Positions 49,237 through 58,295 of a DNA stretch of 64,000 bases are shown here, piece after piece. Positions within the stretch are counted from its first letter, which is position 1. Each line of letters opens with the position of its first letter. Below the pieces are notes generated by a model, which was not told the origin of the DNA, ran no database searches, and saw only the letters and a program-made list of their open reading frames with translations. This DNA is from Pseudomonas sp. Gutcm_11s. GTDB lineage: Bacteria > Pseudomonadota > Gammaproteobacteria > Pseudomonadales > Pseudomonadaceae. The position numbers and the translations under genes were made by a program. The stretch is taken from NCBI RefSeq assembly GCF_028649395.1, contig NZ_JAQSUW010000015.1:62001-126000 (forward strand), given 5' to 3'.

Positions 49237-49500
49237 GGGTCTGTTAACGCTTCGGCGCAAGCCGCGTTGCTGCGAAAAATCTCGCCAGGATAGGCGTGGG
49301 ACGCAGGCAATGGTCATTCCCTTGGCAAGTCCCACAACAACGCATGGCGAGATTTTCCGCGCAACCCGCAGGGACGGGCCCATTTTTGTGCGGGGCGTTG
49401 TTACTCGATGGCTCATTTGGAATGCCAAATTTCGCATCTCGCGCCTAGCTCCGCGCAAAAATAGGCGCCGTCGCGGTCGCGGCGAAGCGCTAACAGACCC
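49237..49500. mobile_element. 264-bp MITE-like element with terminal inverted repeats and TAA target duplication
   Basis: The ends are GGGTCTGTTAACGCTTCG and the inverse of CGAAGCGCTAACAGACCC (20 of the outermost 22 positions match). TAA stands directly outside both ends (49234-49236 and 49501-49503). No transposase gene fits inside. The interior is two big hairpins: arm 49266-49287 pairs with 49345-49365, and 49381-49395 with 49451-49465, the latter capped by ATTTGG-AATG-CCAAAT. TSD length 3 and a start of GGGTCTG suit IS5-superfamily elements of the IS1031/ISL2 kind, an inference. Confidence 0.85.
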
Positions 49501-49533
49501 TAAAATGTCGAACTTTTGCTTCGGGTGATGACC

Positions 49534-50367
49534 ATGGCTCTGATCGGGCGCTTCAACTCTCTGCAGGTGGCCAAGCTGGCCGACTTCGGCCTCTTTCTCG
49601 ACGGCGGCGCCGACGGCGAGATTCTCCTACCCAAGCGCTACATCCCCAAGGGTGAGCCCTGCGAGGTGGGCGACTGGCTCAACGTGTTCATCTACCTGGA
49701 CAGCGAGGATCGCCTGATCGCCACCACCGAGAAGCCCAAACTGCAGGTCGGTGGCTTCGCCAGCCTCAAGGTGGTGGATATCAATCGCATCGGTCTGTTC
49801 TTCGACTGGGGCCTGTCCAAGGACCTGCTGATGCCGCACTCCGAGGAGAAGCGCCCGCTGCAGGTCGGCGATTACTGCGTGGTGCACGCCTACCTCGACC
49901 GCAGCCGGCGCATTACCGCCACTGCGCGCCTGGACCGGTACCTGGACAAGACCCCACCGAACTACCAGGTCGGTCAGGAAGTCGACCTGCTGGTGGTGGA
50001 GCAGACCGACCTGGGCTTCAAGGCCATCATCAACGGCCAGCACTGGGGCCTGATCCACAAGAACGAGGTGTTCAAGTTCCTGCGTGGCGGCTCCCAGGAG
50101 AAGGGCTTCATCAAGGAGCTGCGCGCCGATGGCAAGATCAGCCTGAGCCTGCAGCAGGTTGGTCAGCAGGCCCGCGACGATCTGTCCGAGCAGATACTCA
50201 CCGCACTGCGTGACGCCGGCGGCAGCCTGGCGCTGTCCGACAAGAGCTCGCCCGAGGCCATCAGCAAGATCTTCAGCGTCAGCAAGGGTAACTTCAAGAA
50301 GGCCATCGGCGGGCTGTTCAAGCAGGGCCTGATCCGCATCCACGACGACCGCATCGAGCTGGTCTGA
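49534..50367 (+). CDS. CvfB/YitL-like S1 RNA-binding protein
   Basis: A 277-residue protein with three S1/OB-type repeats (start MALIGRFNSLQVAKLADFGL; FASLKVVDINRIGLFFDWGL; VDLLVVEQTDLGFKAIINGQ) and a C-terminal winged helix (KISLSLQQVGQQARDDLS...AISKIFSVSKGNFKKAIGGLFKQGLIRI). This is the layout of CvfB, a conserved virulence factor. ATG 49534 is chosen; ATG 49528 (two codons earlier) is as good. The start is 34 bases after the MITE end, so the element may carry the promoter. Confidence 0.9.
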   Translation: MALIGRFNSLQVAKLADFGLFLDGGADGEILLPKRYIPKGEPCEVGDWLNVFIYLDSEDRLIATTEKPKLQVGGFASLKVVDINRIGLFFDWGLSKDLLMPHSEEKRPLQVGDYCVVHAYLDRSRRITATARLDRYLDKTPPNYQVGQEVDLLVVEQTDLGFKAIINGQHWGLIHKNEVFKFLRGGSQEKGFIKELRADGKISLSLQQVGQQARDDLSEQILTALRDAGGSLALSDKSSPEAISKIFSVSKGNFKKAIGGLFKQGLIRIHDDRIELV

Positions 50368-50372
50368 GTCTT

Positions 50373-51146
50373 TTAGCGGCTGAGGAAGCGGGCCACCGCC
50401 TGCAGCACCTGTTCCGGGCGCTCGCGCTGCGGAACATGGCCGCAGCCGGGCAGGATCAGCATTTGCGTGGGGCCTGCCGCCAGTGCGGCGAAGCGTTCGG
50501 GGTGTAGCCGCGAGCCGTACTCGTCGTGCTCGCCATGGATCGCCAGCAGCGGGCAGCGCACTTTCGCCAGCGTCTCGTCCAGGCTCCAGCCACGAAACTC
50601 GTCCGCCAGCCAGGTATCGACCCAGGCATCCAGCACCCAGGCTGCCTTGTCGCCGTGATAGCGCTGCAGCCGCTCCAGTTGCCCCGGCTGGGCGAAGGTC
50701 CGAGCGGCGGTACGTATCCCCGCCAGGGTGCATGGCTCGACCAGGGTTTGCGCCGCCAGCGTGATCAGGGCCTGGCAGCGTTGCGGCAAGGCGGCTGCGC
50801 ATTCGCTGGCCATAGCGCCACCGACGCTGTGGCCGAGGGCGACGAAGCGTTCCAGGGCGAAGTGCTGGCAGACCGCGGCGAAGCCATGCCGCGCCTCGGC
50901 GGCAATGAAGTCGAAGCCCAGTTGCCCAGGGTGCCTGCCGGAGCGGCCAAAGCCCAGGCGGTCGTAGGCGATCACCGTGCGGCTCGTGGCTTGTGCCAGG
51001 CGCTCGGGGAAGTCTCTCCATAGCTCAATGCAGCCCAGCGAGTCGTGCAGCAGTATCAGCGGGGCACTCTGTGGCGCGCCTTCGGGCTGCCAGCGGCGGG
51101 CGAACAGGCGGCCGCCAGGGCTGTCGATCCAGCTGTCCTCGCTCAT
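50373..51146 (-). CDS. Alpha/beta fold hydrolase
   Basis: A 257-residue hydrolase: LILLHDSLGCIELWRDFPERL, elbow GHSVGGAMASECAA (Ser), LLAIHGEHDEYG (Asp) and PGCGHVPQRERPEQV (His). Start ATG 51146 lies inside the end of the thioesterase gene (4-base overlap), so the two are coupled. Substrate unknown. Confidence 0.92.
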   Translation of the reverse strand: MSEDSWIDSPGGRLFARRWQPEGAPQSAPLILLHDSLGCIELWRDFPERLAQATSRTVIAYDRLGFGRSGRHPGQLGFDFIAAEARHGFAAVCQHFALERFVALGHSVGGAMASECAAALPQRCQALITLAAQTLVEPCTLAGIRTAARTFAQPGQLERLQRYHGDKAAWVLDAWVDTWLADEFRGWSLDETLAKVRCPLLAIHGEHDEYGSRLHPERFAALAAGPTQMLILPGCGHVPQRERPEQVLQAVARFLSR

Positions 51147-51529
51147 GGTTGCGGCAACCGGTAGGCCGAGGCGCTGATCAGAGCGACCCGGTTGCCCGGC
51201 GCATCGTTGACGCTGATCTGGTAATGGGCGAGGCGGCCCGAGGCGCCGACCAGTTCGGCGTGCGCGATCAGTTCGTCGCCGCTGGCGCGGTTGAGGTAGC
51301 GGATGTCGGCCTGCAGGCCGATGTAGCTGGCTTCGCTGGCATTGCAGGCACAGGCGAAGACGATGTCGGCCAGGGCGAAGATCACCGCGCCGTGGGGTGT
51401 GCCCAGGCCGTTGCGGTGCTGCGGAAGGATGCGCAGGCGGCAGCGGGCGCCGCTGAAGCTGCTGTCCAGATGCTCCACCTCCAGCCATTGGGCGAAGTGG
51501 TCGTTTTTGGCGTAAGAGGATGTCTGCAT
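51143..51529 (-). CDS. PaaI-like hotdog thioesterase
   Basis: A 128-residue single-hotdog protein: GLGTPHGAVIFALADIVFACACNASE (the HGG-equivalent H-G-A helix), SYIGLQADIRYLNRASGDELIAHAELVGASGRLAHYQISV. It has the PaaI/YbgC layout of acyl-CoA thioesterases. It leads a two-gene operon with the alpha/beta hydrolase; together they could release and process a CoA-bound acid. Divergent GlxA regulator 107 bases away. Confidence 0.9.
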   Translation of the reverse strand: MQTSSYAKNDHFAQWLEVEHLDSSFSGARCRLRILPQHRNGLGTPHGAVIFALADIVFACACNASEASYIGLQADIRYLNRASGDELIAHAELVGASGRLAHYQISVNDAPGNRVALISASAYRLPQP

Positions 51530-51636
51530 GTCGTTGCTGTCCGTGCTGCTGGTGTCGCCAATCCTAGTGATACGCCAGCAGCAGGAGCATCGCCGATCGG
51601 GTTAATCTGTAGTCCGATCGGGCCATGAGAGACGCC

Positions 51637-52605
51637 ATGAAGCGCATCGCCATCCTCGCCTTCCCAGGTTGCTGGGCCATGAGCCTGTACTCGGCCAGGG
51701 ACTTCTTTCGCATCGTCGCGTTGCTCGAGGCGCATGTCGGCCTGGGCCAGGGCTATGCGGTGGAGATACTCACCGAGGACGGCGCACCGGTGGCCAGCGC
51801 CAGCGGGCCGCAGGTACCGGCGGACGCTCGCATGGCGGCGGGGCAGGTGTACGACCTGGTCATCGTTCCGGCGCTGGAGGGGCCGCGTATCGACGGGCTG
51901 CTGAAGGGCGCGGAGAACATGGTCGCCTGGCTGGGTGAGCACCTGCGCCGTGGTGCACCGGTGTTGGCACTGACCACGGGCAGCTGCCTGCTGGCCGCCA
52001 CCGGGTTGGTCGATGGGGTGCTGCTGGCGACCCACTGGGCTTACCTGCGCCGTCTGCAGGCCGTGTTCCCACGTTGCCGCTTCACCGCTCACGAGTCCTA
52101 TGTACAGGTCGGCGCCGTCTACAGTGCCGGTTCGCTCAACGGTGGCCTCGACGCGTTGCTGGCGCTGTTGGCCGCCGACCGTGGCGACCAGTTCGCCCAG
52201 CTCTGCGCGGCTCATCTGTTGGTATCCGAGCCGCGTCACCTGCAGCCGCTGCTGCCGGGGCATCGCAATCACCAAGACGAGGCGGTGCTGCGGGTGCAGG
52301 AGTGGATCGAGGCGCGGCATGCGGAGCCGCTGCGTATCGAGGAGCTGGCGCGGCGCTTCGGCTTCAGCGAGCGCAACCTGAAGCGGCGCTTCCAGGTCGC
52401 CACGTGCATCTCGCCCAATCTGTATCTGCAGCGGGTGCGCATCGACAAGGCGAAGAAACTGCTGATCGCCACGCGCCTGAGCGTCAAGGAGATTGCCTAC
52501 GAGGTGGGTTACGAGAACACCAGCTTCTTCGTGCGCCTGTTCAAGCGCGAGCTTGGCAGCACGCCGGCCCAGTGGCGGCAGGCCGGGCGCCTGCCGCTTA
52601 TCTAG
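51637..52605 (+). CDS. GlxA family AraC-type transcriptional regulator
   Basis: A 322-residue protein with DJ-1/PfpI N-terminal domain (KRIAILAFPGCWAMSLYSAR, then ALTTGSCLLAATGLVDGVLLATHWAY) and AraC double HTH at the C-terminus (ELARRFGFSERNLKRRFQVA, EIAYEVGYENTSFFVRLFKRE). ATG 51637 has GAGAG in front; ATG 51625 is an alternative. It is divergent from the thioesterase-hydrolase pair, which it probably controls. It is not a close copy of the 7868 regulator. Confidence 0.9.
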   Translation: MKRIAILAFPGCWAMSLYSARDFFRIVALLEAHVGLGQGYAVEILTEDGAPVASASGPQVPADARMAAGQVYDLVIVPALEGPRIDGLLKGAENMVAWLGEHLRRGAPVLALTTGSCLLAATGLVDGVLLATHWAYLRRLQAVFPRCRFTAHESYVQVGAVYSAGSLNGGLDALLALLAADRGDQFAQLCAAHLLVSEPRHLQPLLPGHRNHQDEAVLRVQEWIEARHAEPLRIEELARRFGFSERNLKRRFQVATCISPNLYLQRVRIDKAKKLLIATRLSVKEIAYEVGYENTSFFVRLFKRELGSTPAQWRQAGRLPLI

Positions 52606-52608
52606 AAC

Positions 52609-53580
52609 TCAGGGTTTGCGCGCCAGCAGCACGGCACGGGTCGGCGCCGGCAGGTTCTCGATGGTGCGGCTGTGGTCGGCTGGGTCGAGGAAGTCGGGCA
52701 GCGACTGGAAGCGCATCCAGTCGGTGGCACGTTGCTCTTCCACGCTGGTGGTGGAGACGTCCACGCAGCGCACGTCGACGAAGCCGGCGCGGCGCAGCCA
52801 CAACTCCAGCGCCAGCACCGAGGGCAGGAACCAGACGTTGCGCATCTGCGCGTAGCGGTCTTCGGGCACCAGCACCTGCTGGGCGTCTCCCTCGACCACC
52901 AGGGTCTCCAGCACCAGTTCGCCGCCGCGCACCAGCTTGTCCTTGAGGTCGAGCAGGTGGTCGATGGGCGAGCGGCGGTGGTAGAGCACGCCCATGGAAA
53001 ACACGGTGTCGAAGCCTTCCAGCTTGGCCGGTAGCTCTTCCAGGGCCAGCGGCAGGTGCCAGGCCGGGGCGTCGGGCAGGTAGTTCTTCACGGCGAGGAA
53101 CTGGTTGAGGAACAGCCAGTTGGGGTCGACGCCGACCACGCTGTCGGCGCCGGCGCCGAGCATGCGCCACATGTAGTAGCCGTTGCCACAGCCGACATCG
53201 AGGATGCGCTTTCCGGCCAGGTCGAGGTGCGGTGCGACCCGCGTCCACTTCCAGTCCGAGCGCCATTCGGTGTCGATATGCACGCCGAACAGGTCGAAGG
53301 GGCCTTTGCGCCAGGGAATCAGGCCCTGCAGTGCGGTCTTCAGTGTGGCCTGGGTAGCCTCGTCGCAGGCGGCCTCCAGGCGCAGGGCGTCTTTCAGTTC
53401 GGCATGCGCAGGTGTGAGCTTCGGCAGCGCCTCCACGGCGGCATACCAGCGTTCCAGGTCACCATGGCCGGCGGCGAGCTTGGCATCGAGCTGGCCGGGC
53501 AGGCCGGCAGCCCAATCCTGTAGCGGAGAGCCGGCCAGTTGCTGTTGCAGGGCGTCGAGGTCGAGGCGGCGGAAGATCAT
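52609..53580 (-). CDS. cmoB: tRNA U34 carboxymethyltransferase CmoB
   Basis: CmoB puts a carboxymethyl group from carboxy-SAM on 5-hydroxyuridine-34 of tRNA, giving cmo5U. The 323-residue length is normal. Motifs: [20 protein letters not shown] (binding of carboxy-SAM), [16 protein letters not shown] and [20 protein letters not shown] 53580 overlaps the stop of cmoA (4 bases). It is the second gene of the cmoA-cmoB operon. Confidence 0.97.
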   Translation of the reverse strand: MIFRRLDLDALQQQLAGSPLQDWAAGLPGQLDAKLAAGHGDLERWYAAVEALPKLTPAHAELKDALRLEAACDEATQATLKTALQGLIPWRKGPFDLFGVHIDTEWRSDWKWTRVAPHLDLAGKRILDVGCGNGYYMWRMLGAGADSVVGVDPNWLFLNQFLAVKNYLPDAPAWHLPLALEELPAKLEGFDTVFSMGVLYHRRSPIDHLLDLKDKLVRGGELVLETLVVEGDAQQVLVPEDRYAQMRNVWFLPSVLALELWLRRAGFVDVRCVDVSTTSVEEQRATDWMRFQSLPDFLDPADHSRTIENLPAPTRAVLLARKP

Positions 53581-54320
53581 GGCAGGGCGATCAGCGAGGC
53601 GAAGTTGAGGCACTGGAACCAGGGCACGACCTTGCTGAAGCCCGCGGCGAGCAGGCGCTCGCGGTGCTGCTCCAGGCTGTCCGGTTTCATCACGTTCTCG
53701 ATGGCGCTGCGCTTCTGCGCGATTTCCAGCTCGCTGTAGCCATTGGCACGCTTGAACGCCAGGTGCAGCTCGCCGAGCAGGGCGTGCTCGGCGTCGTCCT
53801 CGAAACGCAGTTTCTCCGAGAGGATCAGCGCGCCGCCCGGCAGCAGGGCCTGGCGGATGCGGGCCAGCAACTCCTGGCGTTGCTCCGGGGCAACGAACTG
53901 CAGCGTGAAGTTCAGCGCCACCAGCGAGGCGGGCTGGAAGTCCAGGGCGAGGATGTCGGCCTCGATCACCTCGACCGGCAGCAGCTCCTGGAACATGGCG
54001 TCCTGGGCGTGCAGGTACTCCGAGCAGCGCTCGACCATGGCATGCGAGTTGTCCACGGCGATCACCCGGCAGTCGTCGGTCTTCACGTGGCGGCGCAGGG
54101 CCTGGGTCACGGCGCCGAGGGAGCAGCCCAGGTCATACAGGGCGCTGTGCGGCTGGGCGAACTGCGCGGCCAGCACGCCGAGGTTCTCGACGATGGTCGG
54201 GTAGCCCGGCACCGAACGCTTGATCATGTCCGGGAAGACCTTGGCCACGTCCTCGTTGAAGACGAAGTCCGGCACCTGGTCCAGGGGCTGGGCGAAGAGG
54301 CGGTCGGGCTGCTGTTTCAC
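53577..54320 (-). CDS. cmoA: Carboxy-S-adenosyl-L-methionine synthase CmoA
   Basis: CmoA makes carboxy-SAM from SAM and prephenate, the donor used by CmoB. The 247-residue protein has [31 protein letters not shown] and the nucleotide motif [14 protein letters not shown], then [14 protein letters not shown]. Start ATG 54320. Its stop overlaps cmoB. Confidence 0.97.
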   Translation of the reverse strand: MKQQPDRLFAQPLDQVPDFVFNEDVAKVFPDMIKRSVPGYPTIVENLGVLAAQFAQPHSALYDLGCSLGAVTQALRRHVKTDDCRVIAVDNSHAMVERCSEYLHAQDAMFQELLPVEVIEADILALDFQPASLVALNFTLQFVAPEQRQELLARIRQALLPGGALILSEKLRFEDDAEHALLGELHLAFKRANGYSELEIAQKRSAIENVMKPDSLEQHRERLLAAGFSKVVPWFQCLNFASLIALP

Positions 54321-54385
54321 GGTGATCGGTCGGCTGCGGAAAAGGCCGGCATTCTAGCCAAGAGAGCGCCGCGGCCCAACCGTCA

Positions 54386-54955
54386 TCACTTCAGCTGGTC
54401 GGAAAAGAACTCACCGGCGCCCTGCAGCGGGCCCAGCGGATTGCGCTTGACCTCGTAGCGTCGGATGTTCGGTTCGCCGTTGCTGACCTTGTGCACCAGG
54501 GTGTCGTCGACCATCACGAACACGGCGCGGAAGGCCCAGCCCTGCAGCTCGCGCTGCTTGCGGAAGTTGAACACGTCGGCCCAGAAGCTGCCCACGCGCT
54601 GGGTGTCGGTCTTGTTGAAGTCGAAGGCATAGCCGACGCAGCGGTCCTTGGCTTCCAGGCACTGCACCAGGCCGTCCGGCAGGTAGGCGATGGGCACGTT
54701 GGGCTGGACGAACATCAGGCGGATATCGATGAACGAGAGCATCTTGCCGTTGCCCTCGGCCAGCGGGTCGAAGCCCAGGGCGAACAGTTCTGAGCGGGTG
54801 GTCTTGCCGGGCTGTGCCTGGGAGTAGCGGATTTCCGCATCCAGGTAGTCACTGAAGGGCGATGCCACTTCGGCGCGCTCGCTGGGCAACAGGCTGCCGC
54901 AGCCGGGAAGCAGGAGCAGGGATAGCGTCAACAGCACCCACGAATTGCCTTGCAT
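54386..54955 (-). CDS. Hypothetical lipoprotein (189 aa)
   Basis: Start ATG 54955 with GGAGG in front; the lipobox reads L-P-G-C (SLLLLPGCGSLLPSE). The mature domain: SQAQPGKTTRSELFALGFDPLAEGNGKMLSFIDIRLMFVQPN, then CLEAKDRCVGYAFDFNKTDTQRVGSFWADVF and LVHKVSNGEPNIRRYEVKRNPLGPLQ. I do not recognise a characterised family; the T-R-S-E-L-x-x-L-G-F-D-P pattern recalls BamE-like repeats (SmpA/OmlA). Two Cys (C-x6-C) may pair. Likely outer-membrane anchored. Confidence 0.8.
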   Translation of the reverse strand: MQGNSWVLLTLSLLLLPGCGSLLPSERAEVASPFSDYLDAEIRYSQAQPGKTTRSELFALGFDPLAEGNGKMLSFIDIRLMFVQPNVPIAYLPDGLVQCLEAKDRCVGYAFDFNKTDTQRVGSFWADVFNFRKQRELQGWAFRAVFVMVDDTLVHKVSNGEPNIRRYEVKRNPLGPLQGAGEFFSDQLK

Positions 54956-55123
54956 GGCAGCCTCCTTCAATGGACCCGCCTTTCTCTATAGACGATTTGC
55001 CGAGTGGCTGCCGTCTCATGGATGAGACAGATGGTCGTTGTCGGCGATGGCTGGAAAATCGTGGCTAACCCCGGCGCAGCGGTTACTCTTATTGAACGAG
55101 AAGTACAGAGGGATTGCTGGAAC

Positions 55124-56824
55124 ATGCGAACGGTGACGCGACTTCAGGCCGGCTTCCTGCTGGCGCTCTTCATGCTCAGCCTCAACCTGCTGCTGCCATT
55201 GATGGGCGGGCGCTGGATGGATGCAACGAGCGCCCTCTACGAGCGCGATGAAGACCTGCTGGAGCGCAGCGAGCTGCTGCTGTCGGCGCTGGTGGATGGC
55301 GAGACCGGCCAGCGTGGCTTCGTCATCAGCGGTCGCGAGGATTTCCTCTCTCCGCTCTACCAGGGCTATGCCGAGGTCGACGAGCTGCTGCAGGAATTGC
55401 AGATCCTCCTGGCCGATGACCCGAAGCTATTGGGGCAGCTCGAGGCGTTGCGGCCGGTGCTGGCCGAGCAGCGTACCTATTTCGACGGTGTCATCAGCCT
55501 GCGCCGCGAGCAGGGCATGCAGGCCGCCAGCGAGCTGATCAGCCAGGGCCGCGGCAAGCGCCTGATGGACAGCATCCGCATGCAGGTCGACCACATGCAG
55601 GGCGAGCTGAAGAGCCGCATGTCGGTGCTGGAGTCGCGTCGCGAGTGGCAGCAGCAGATCGTGATGGGGCTGCTGGTATTGATCGCCATACTCGACCTGG
55701 CGGTGATCGCCTTGTTGTTCCACTTCACCTTCCGCACCCTCAGGGAAGGGAAGAAGGCGCGGGAGAACCTGCGTCTGCTCAGCGAGCAGCTGTCCACCGG
55801 CATGCAGCGTCTGGAGCTGCGTAATCGCGAGATTTCCCTGCTCAGCCGCATGGCCGGAGCACTGCACTCGATCACCCGCTTCGACGAGTGCTACAGCATC
55901 GTCGGGCGCTTCGCCGAGCAGCTCTTTCCGCAGAACACCGGCAGCCTGACCCTCTACCATCCCTCGCGAGACGTCCTGGAGGACGTTGCCCACTGGGGCG
56001 GCTGGGCGCAGGGCGCTGAGCTGTTCGAGCCGCATTCCTGCTGGGCGATCCGCCGGGGCCAGAGCCACCAGGTGGCAGACCCGGCCAGGGACCTGTTGTG
56101 CCCGCATCTGGAGGGGACGCCGATGGCCGCGCACGGCTACGTCTGCGTGCCGCTGATGGCGCAGGGCGAGCCGCTCGGCGTGCTGACCCTGGCCGGCGAA
56201 CGCTCGGCCGATCTCGAGCTGGCCGAGGCGTTCGCCGAGCAGGTGTCGCTGGGCGTCTCCAACCTGTCGCTGCGCGAGAGCTTGCGCCAGCAGTCGCTGG
56301 TGGATGCGCTGACCGGTCTGCACAACCGCCGCTTCCTCGACGAGACCCTGCGTCGCGAACTGCTACGCGCCTCGCGCAAGCAGTCGCCGGTGGCGGTGGT
56401 GCTGCTCGATGTCGACCACTTCAAGCGCTTCAACGACACCTTCGGTCACGAGGCTGGGGACATGGTGCTGCGCAGCCTGGCGCTGGAGATGAAACGCAAC
56501 GTGCGCACCAGCGACCTGGCCTGCCGCTACGGCGGTGAGGAGTTCTGCCTGGTGATGCCGGAGATCGGTCGCGAGGACGCCATCGACCGCTGCGAGGCGC
56601 TGCGCGTGGCGGTCAGCCGCCTGCAGGTGCGCTATGGCGGCCAGCCGCTGGGGCCGATCAACATCTCGCTGGGCCTGGCCTGGTTCCCGGAAGACGGCAG
56701 CGAGATGGATCGCCTGCTGCACGCCGCCGATACCGCGCTGTACCAGGCCAAACGCACTGGGCGTAACCGCCTGTGCATCTACAGCCGCGAGATGGATGGT
56801 GCCGAGGAGGCACCTTCTTCCTGA
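55124..56824 (+). CDS. CHASE3-GAF-GGDEF diguanylate cyclase
   Basis: A 566-residue protein. Start at ATG 55124 (MRTVTRLQAGFLLALFMLSL). One helix, then a periplasmic CHASE3-like domain (about 35-190: ERSELLLSALVDGETGQRGFVISGREDFL), a second helix (VMGLLVLIAILDLAVIALLF), a GAF-like domain (about 250-390) and GGDEF (400-560) with ALTGLHNRRFL, RTSDLACRYGGEEFCLVMPE. The active site GGEEF and inhibitory site R-T-S-D are both intact. So it should make c-di-GMP with product feedback. It overlaps the convergent lysoplasmalogenase by 46 bases. Confidence 0.94.
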   Translation: MRTVTRLQAGFLLALFMLSLNLLLPLMGGRWMDATSALYERDEDLLERSELLLSALVDGETGQRGFVISGREDFLSPLYQGYAEVDELLQELQILLADDPKLLGQLEALRPVLAEQRTYFDGVISLRREQGMQAASELISQGRGKRLMDSIRMQVDHMQGELKSRMSVLESRREWQQQIVMGLLVLIAILDLAVIALLFHFTFRTLREGKKARENLRLLSEQLSTGMQRLELRNREISLLSRMAGALHSITRFDECYSIVGRFAEQLFPQNTGSLTLYHPSRDVLEDVAHWGGWAQGAELFEPHSCWAIRRGQSHQVADPARDLLCPHLEGTPMAAHGYVCVPLMAQGEPLGVLTLAGERSADLELAEAFAEQVSLGVSNLSLRESLRQQSLVDALTGLHNRRFLDETLRRELLRASRKQSPVAVVLLDVDHFKRFNDTFGHEAGDMVLRSLALEMKRNVRTSDLACRYGGEEFCLVMPEIGREDAIDRCEALRVAVSRLQVRYGGQPLGPINISLGLAWFPEDGSEMDRLLHAADTALYQAKRTGRNRLCIYSREMDGAEEAPSS

Positions 56825-57465
56825 CGTGCGCGTGAGGCCAGTACCACCGCCGAGGCGGCGATACCGAACTGGCCCAGCCAGTAGCTGAGGATGATGGCGT
56901 AGCGTGCGCCGTCGAACGGCGCGACGAAGCGGTTGATGCCGATCAGGCTGTCCGACAGCACGAACAGCGCCGCGCCGGCAGCAGCCAGCCAGGCCGAGCG
57001 ACTGGCGACCTGGCCGACACGCGCCAGGGCGCGCCAGAGCATGGCGCCGATGGCCAGGCTGTAGAGCGCCACCGGCAGCAGCAGTTGGCCGAGCCCGCTA
57101 CTCGCCAGCACGAAGAACATGCCGCCAGCCGCCGCTGCGGCAATCAGCAGGTCGAAGGGCGCCAGGCGCCGGGTGTCGCCCAGGTAGGCCACGAGGTAGG
57201 CGAGGTGGGCGAGCAGGAAGGCGCCCAGGCCGAACACGAATAGGTCAGCCGGCCATTCCAGCAGCATGTCACCGAGCAGAGAGAGAACCAGACCTATGCC
57301 GATCCAGCGCCGATAGGCACCTGCGGGCGCCTCATGCAGCCAGATCAGCAGGCAGATCACCGGCAGCGGCTTGCTCAGCAGGCGCAGCCAGGGCAGTTCG
57401 AGTTGGTGGCCGAGCAGGAACAGGACGACGCCAGCGAGGGCGACGAGTAGAAGCAATGGGCGCAT
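56779..57465 (-). CDS. Lysoplasmalogenase family protein (YhhN/TMEM86)
   Basis: A 228-residue, about eight-helix protein: KPLPVICLLIWLHEAPAGAY, GLVLSLLGDMLLEWPADLFVFGLGAFLLAHLAYLVAYLG (the GDxxL...GxxxFLxxHxxY family signature) and FVLSDSLIGINRFVAPFDG (S-D-S). YhhN proteins hydrolyse lysoplasmalogens in animals; a bacterial activity is not clear. Its 3' end runs 46 bases into the GGDEF gene from the other strand. Confidence 0.9.
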   Translation of the reverse strand: MRPLLLLVALAGVVLFLLGHQLELPWLRLLSKPLPVICLLIWLHEAPAGAYRRWIGIGLVLSLLGDMLLEWPADLFVFGLGAFLLAHLAYLVAYLGDTRRLAPFDLLIAAAAAGGMFFVLASSGLGQLLLPVALYSLAIGAMLWRALARVGQVASRSAWLAAAGAALFVLSDSLIGINRFVAPFDGARYAIILSYWLGQFGIAASAVVLASRARQEEGASSAPSISRL

Positions 57466-57554
57466 GGCAAAGCTCTCTTGTTGTTTGCGCCCATTATTGT
57501 CATCGCGCTGGCCGAGGCCAGTACGAGGTATGCCAGCCGGGTTGGCTTATCGCG

Positions 57555-57839
57555 TCAGGAGCTGACGCCGAAGAGGCTGAAGGGCAGGAGCAGGCAGGTT
57601 GCCAGTCGAGGGTAGCGGGAGCCGAAGGTGGCGCCGAGCATTAGGCCGCCCAGTGCCCAGAGTGCGAGCTGGCCCAGCGAGGCGGGTAGTGTGGCGAGCG
57701 CCAGGCAACCTAGGCCGGCTATCCAGAAGCCAGCCAGAGCGCCGATCACGGCTCCTAGCGCGCGATCTCGTCTGCGGATGGGCGAATGCCACCAGTTAGA
57801 AAAGCGCAGCCGTTGCCTCTGGATGAACTGGCCTGGCAT
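57555..57839 (-). CDS. Small membrane protein (94 aa)
   Basis: Starts at ATG 57839, five bases after the inhibitor gene's stop, and ends at 57555. Two hydrophobic helices: ALGAVIGALAGFWIAGLGCLALA and LGQLALWALGGLMLGATFGS with an Arg-rich N-terminus (MPGQFIQRQRLRFSNWWHSP). No family recognised. Its tight spacing with the inhibitor gene suggests a common transcript. Confidence 0.7.
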   Translation of the reverse strand: MPGQFIQRQRLRFSNWWHSPIRRRDRALGAVIGALAGFWIAGLGCLALATLPASLGQLALWALGGLMLGATFGSRYPRLATCLLLPFSLFGVSS

Positions 57840-57844
57840 GCCGA

Positions 57845-58246
57845 TCAGCGTACCTGGATCTTGCAGTCAATAATCTTGGCCGGCGCCACTTCGACTTCCC
57901 AGGGGCGGCGGTACTGCATCAGCAGGCGCCCTTCGCCAGGCTGGAAGGCCTGGTAGCGCCAGCTGGACTGGCCGCCAGCGCCGACCAGGCCGGCGTCTTC
58001 CGGCGTCACGTAGACCTCCGGGCCGAGGCTGCGCAGCACGCCGGGAGCAGCGTCGGCCACCACCCAGCGGAAGCCGGTGGTGGGGTTGCTTGGCAGCGTC
58101 ACGGTCAGGGTCTGGCCGGCGTGCAGCTGCATCGGGCATTTGCCCAGCTGCTTCTCCTCCACGCTGACGCTGGGCTTGGGCTGCGAGGTGCAGGCGGCCA
58201 GCAGGGCGAGGCCGCAGGGCAGCAGCAGGCGGTGGGCACGGTTCAT
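57845..58246 (-). CDS. icp: Chagasin-type cysteine protease inhibitor (I42)
   Basis: A 133-residue lipoprotein: signal with lipobox LAAC (ALLAACTSQPKPS). The mature domain has the three I42/chagasin loops that enter the protease cleft: NPTTGFRWV, GAGGQSSW and YRRPWEVE. It probably blocks papain-like proteases from the periplasm or outer membrane. In PAO1 the same gene (PA0778) lies next to asrA, as here. Confidence 0.9.
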   Translation of the reverse strand: MNRAHRLLLPCGLALLAACTSQPKPSVSVEEKQLGKCPMQLHAGQTLTVTLPSNPTTGFRWVVADAAPGVLRSLGPEVYVTPEDAGLVGAGGQSSWRYQAFQPGEGRLLMQYRRPWEVEVAPAKIIDCKIQVR

Positions 58247-58295
58247 GGCGGACTCCTGTCGATCGAAAACCTGCACAGCATAGCGGGCGGCCGGA

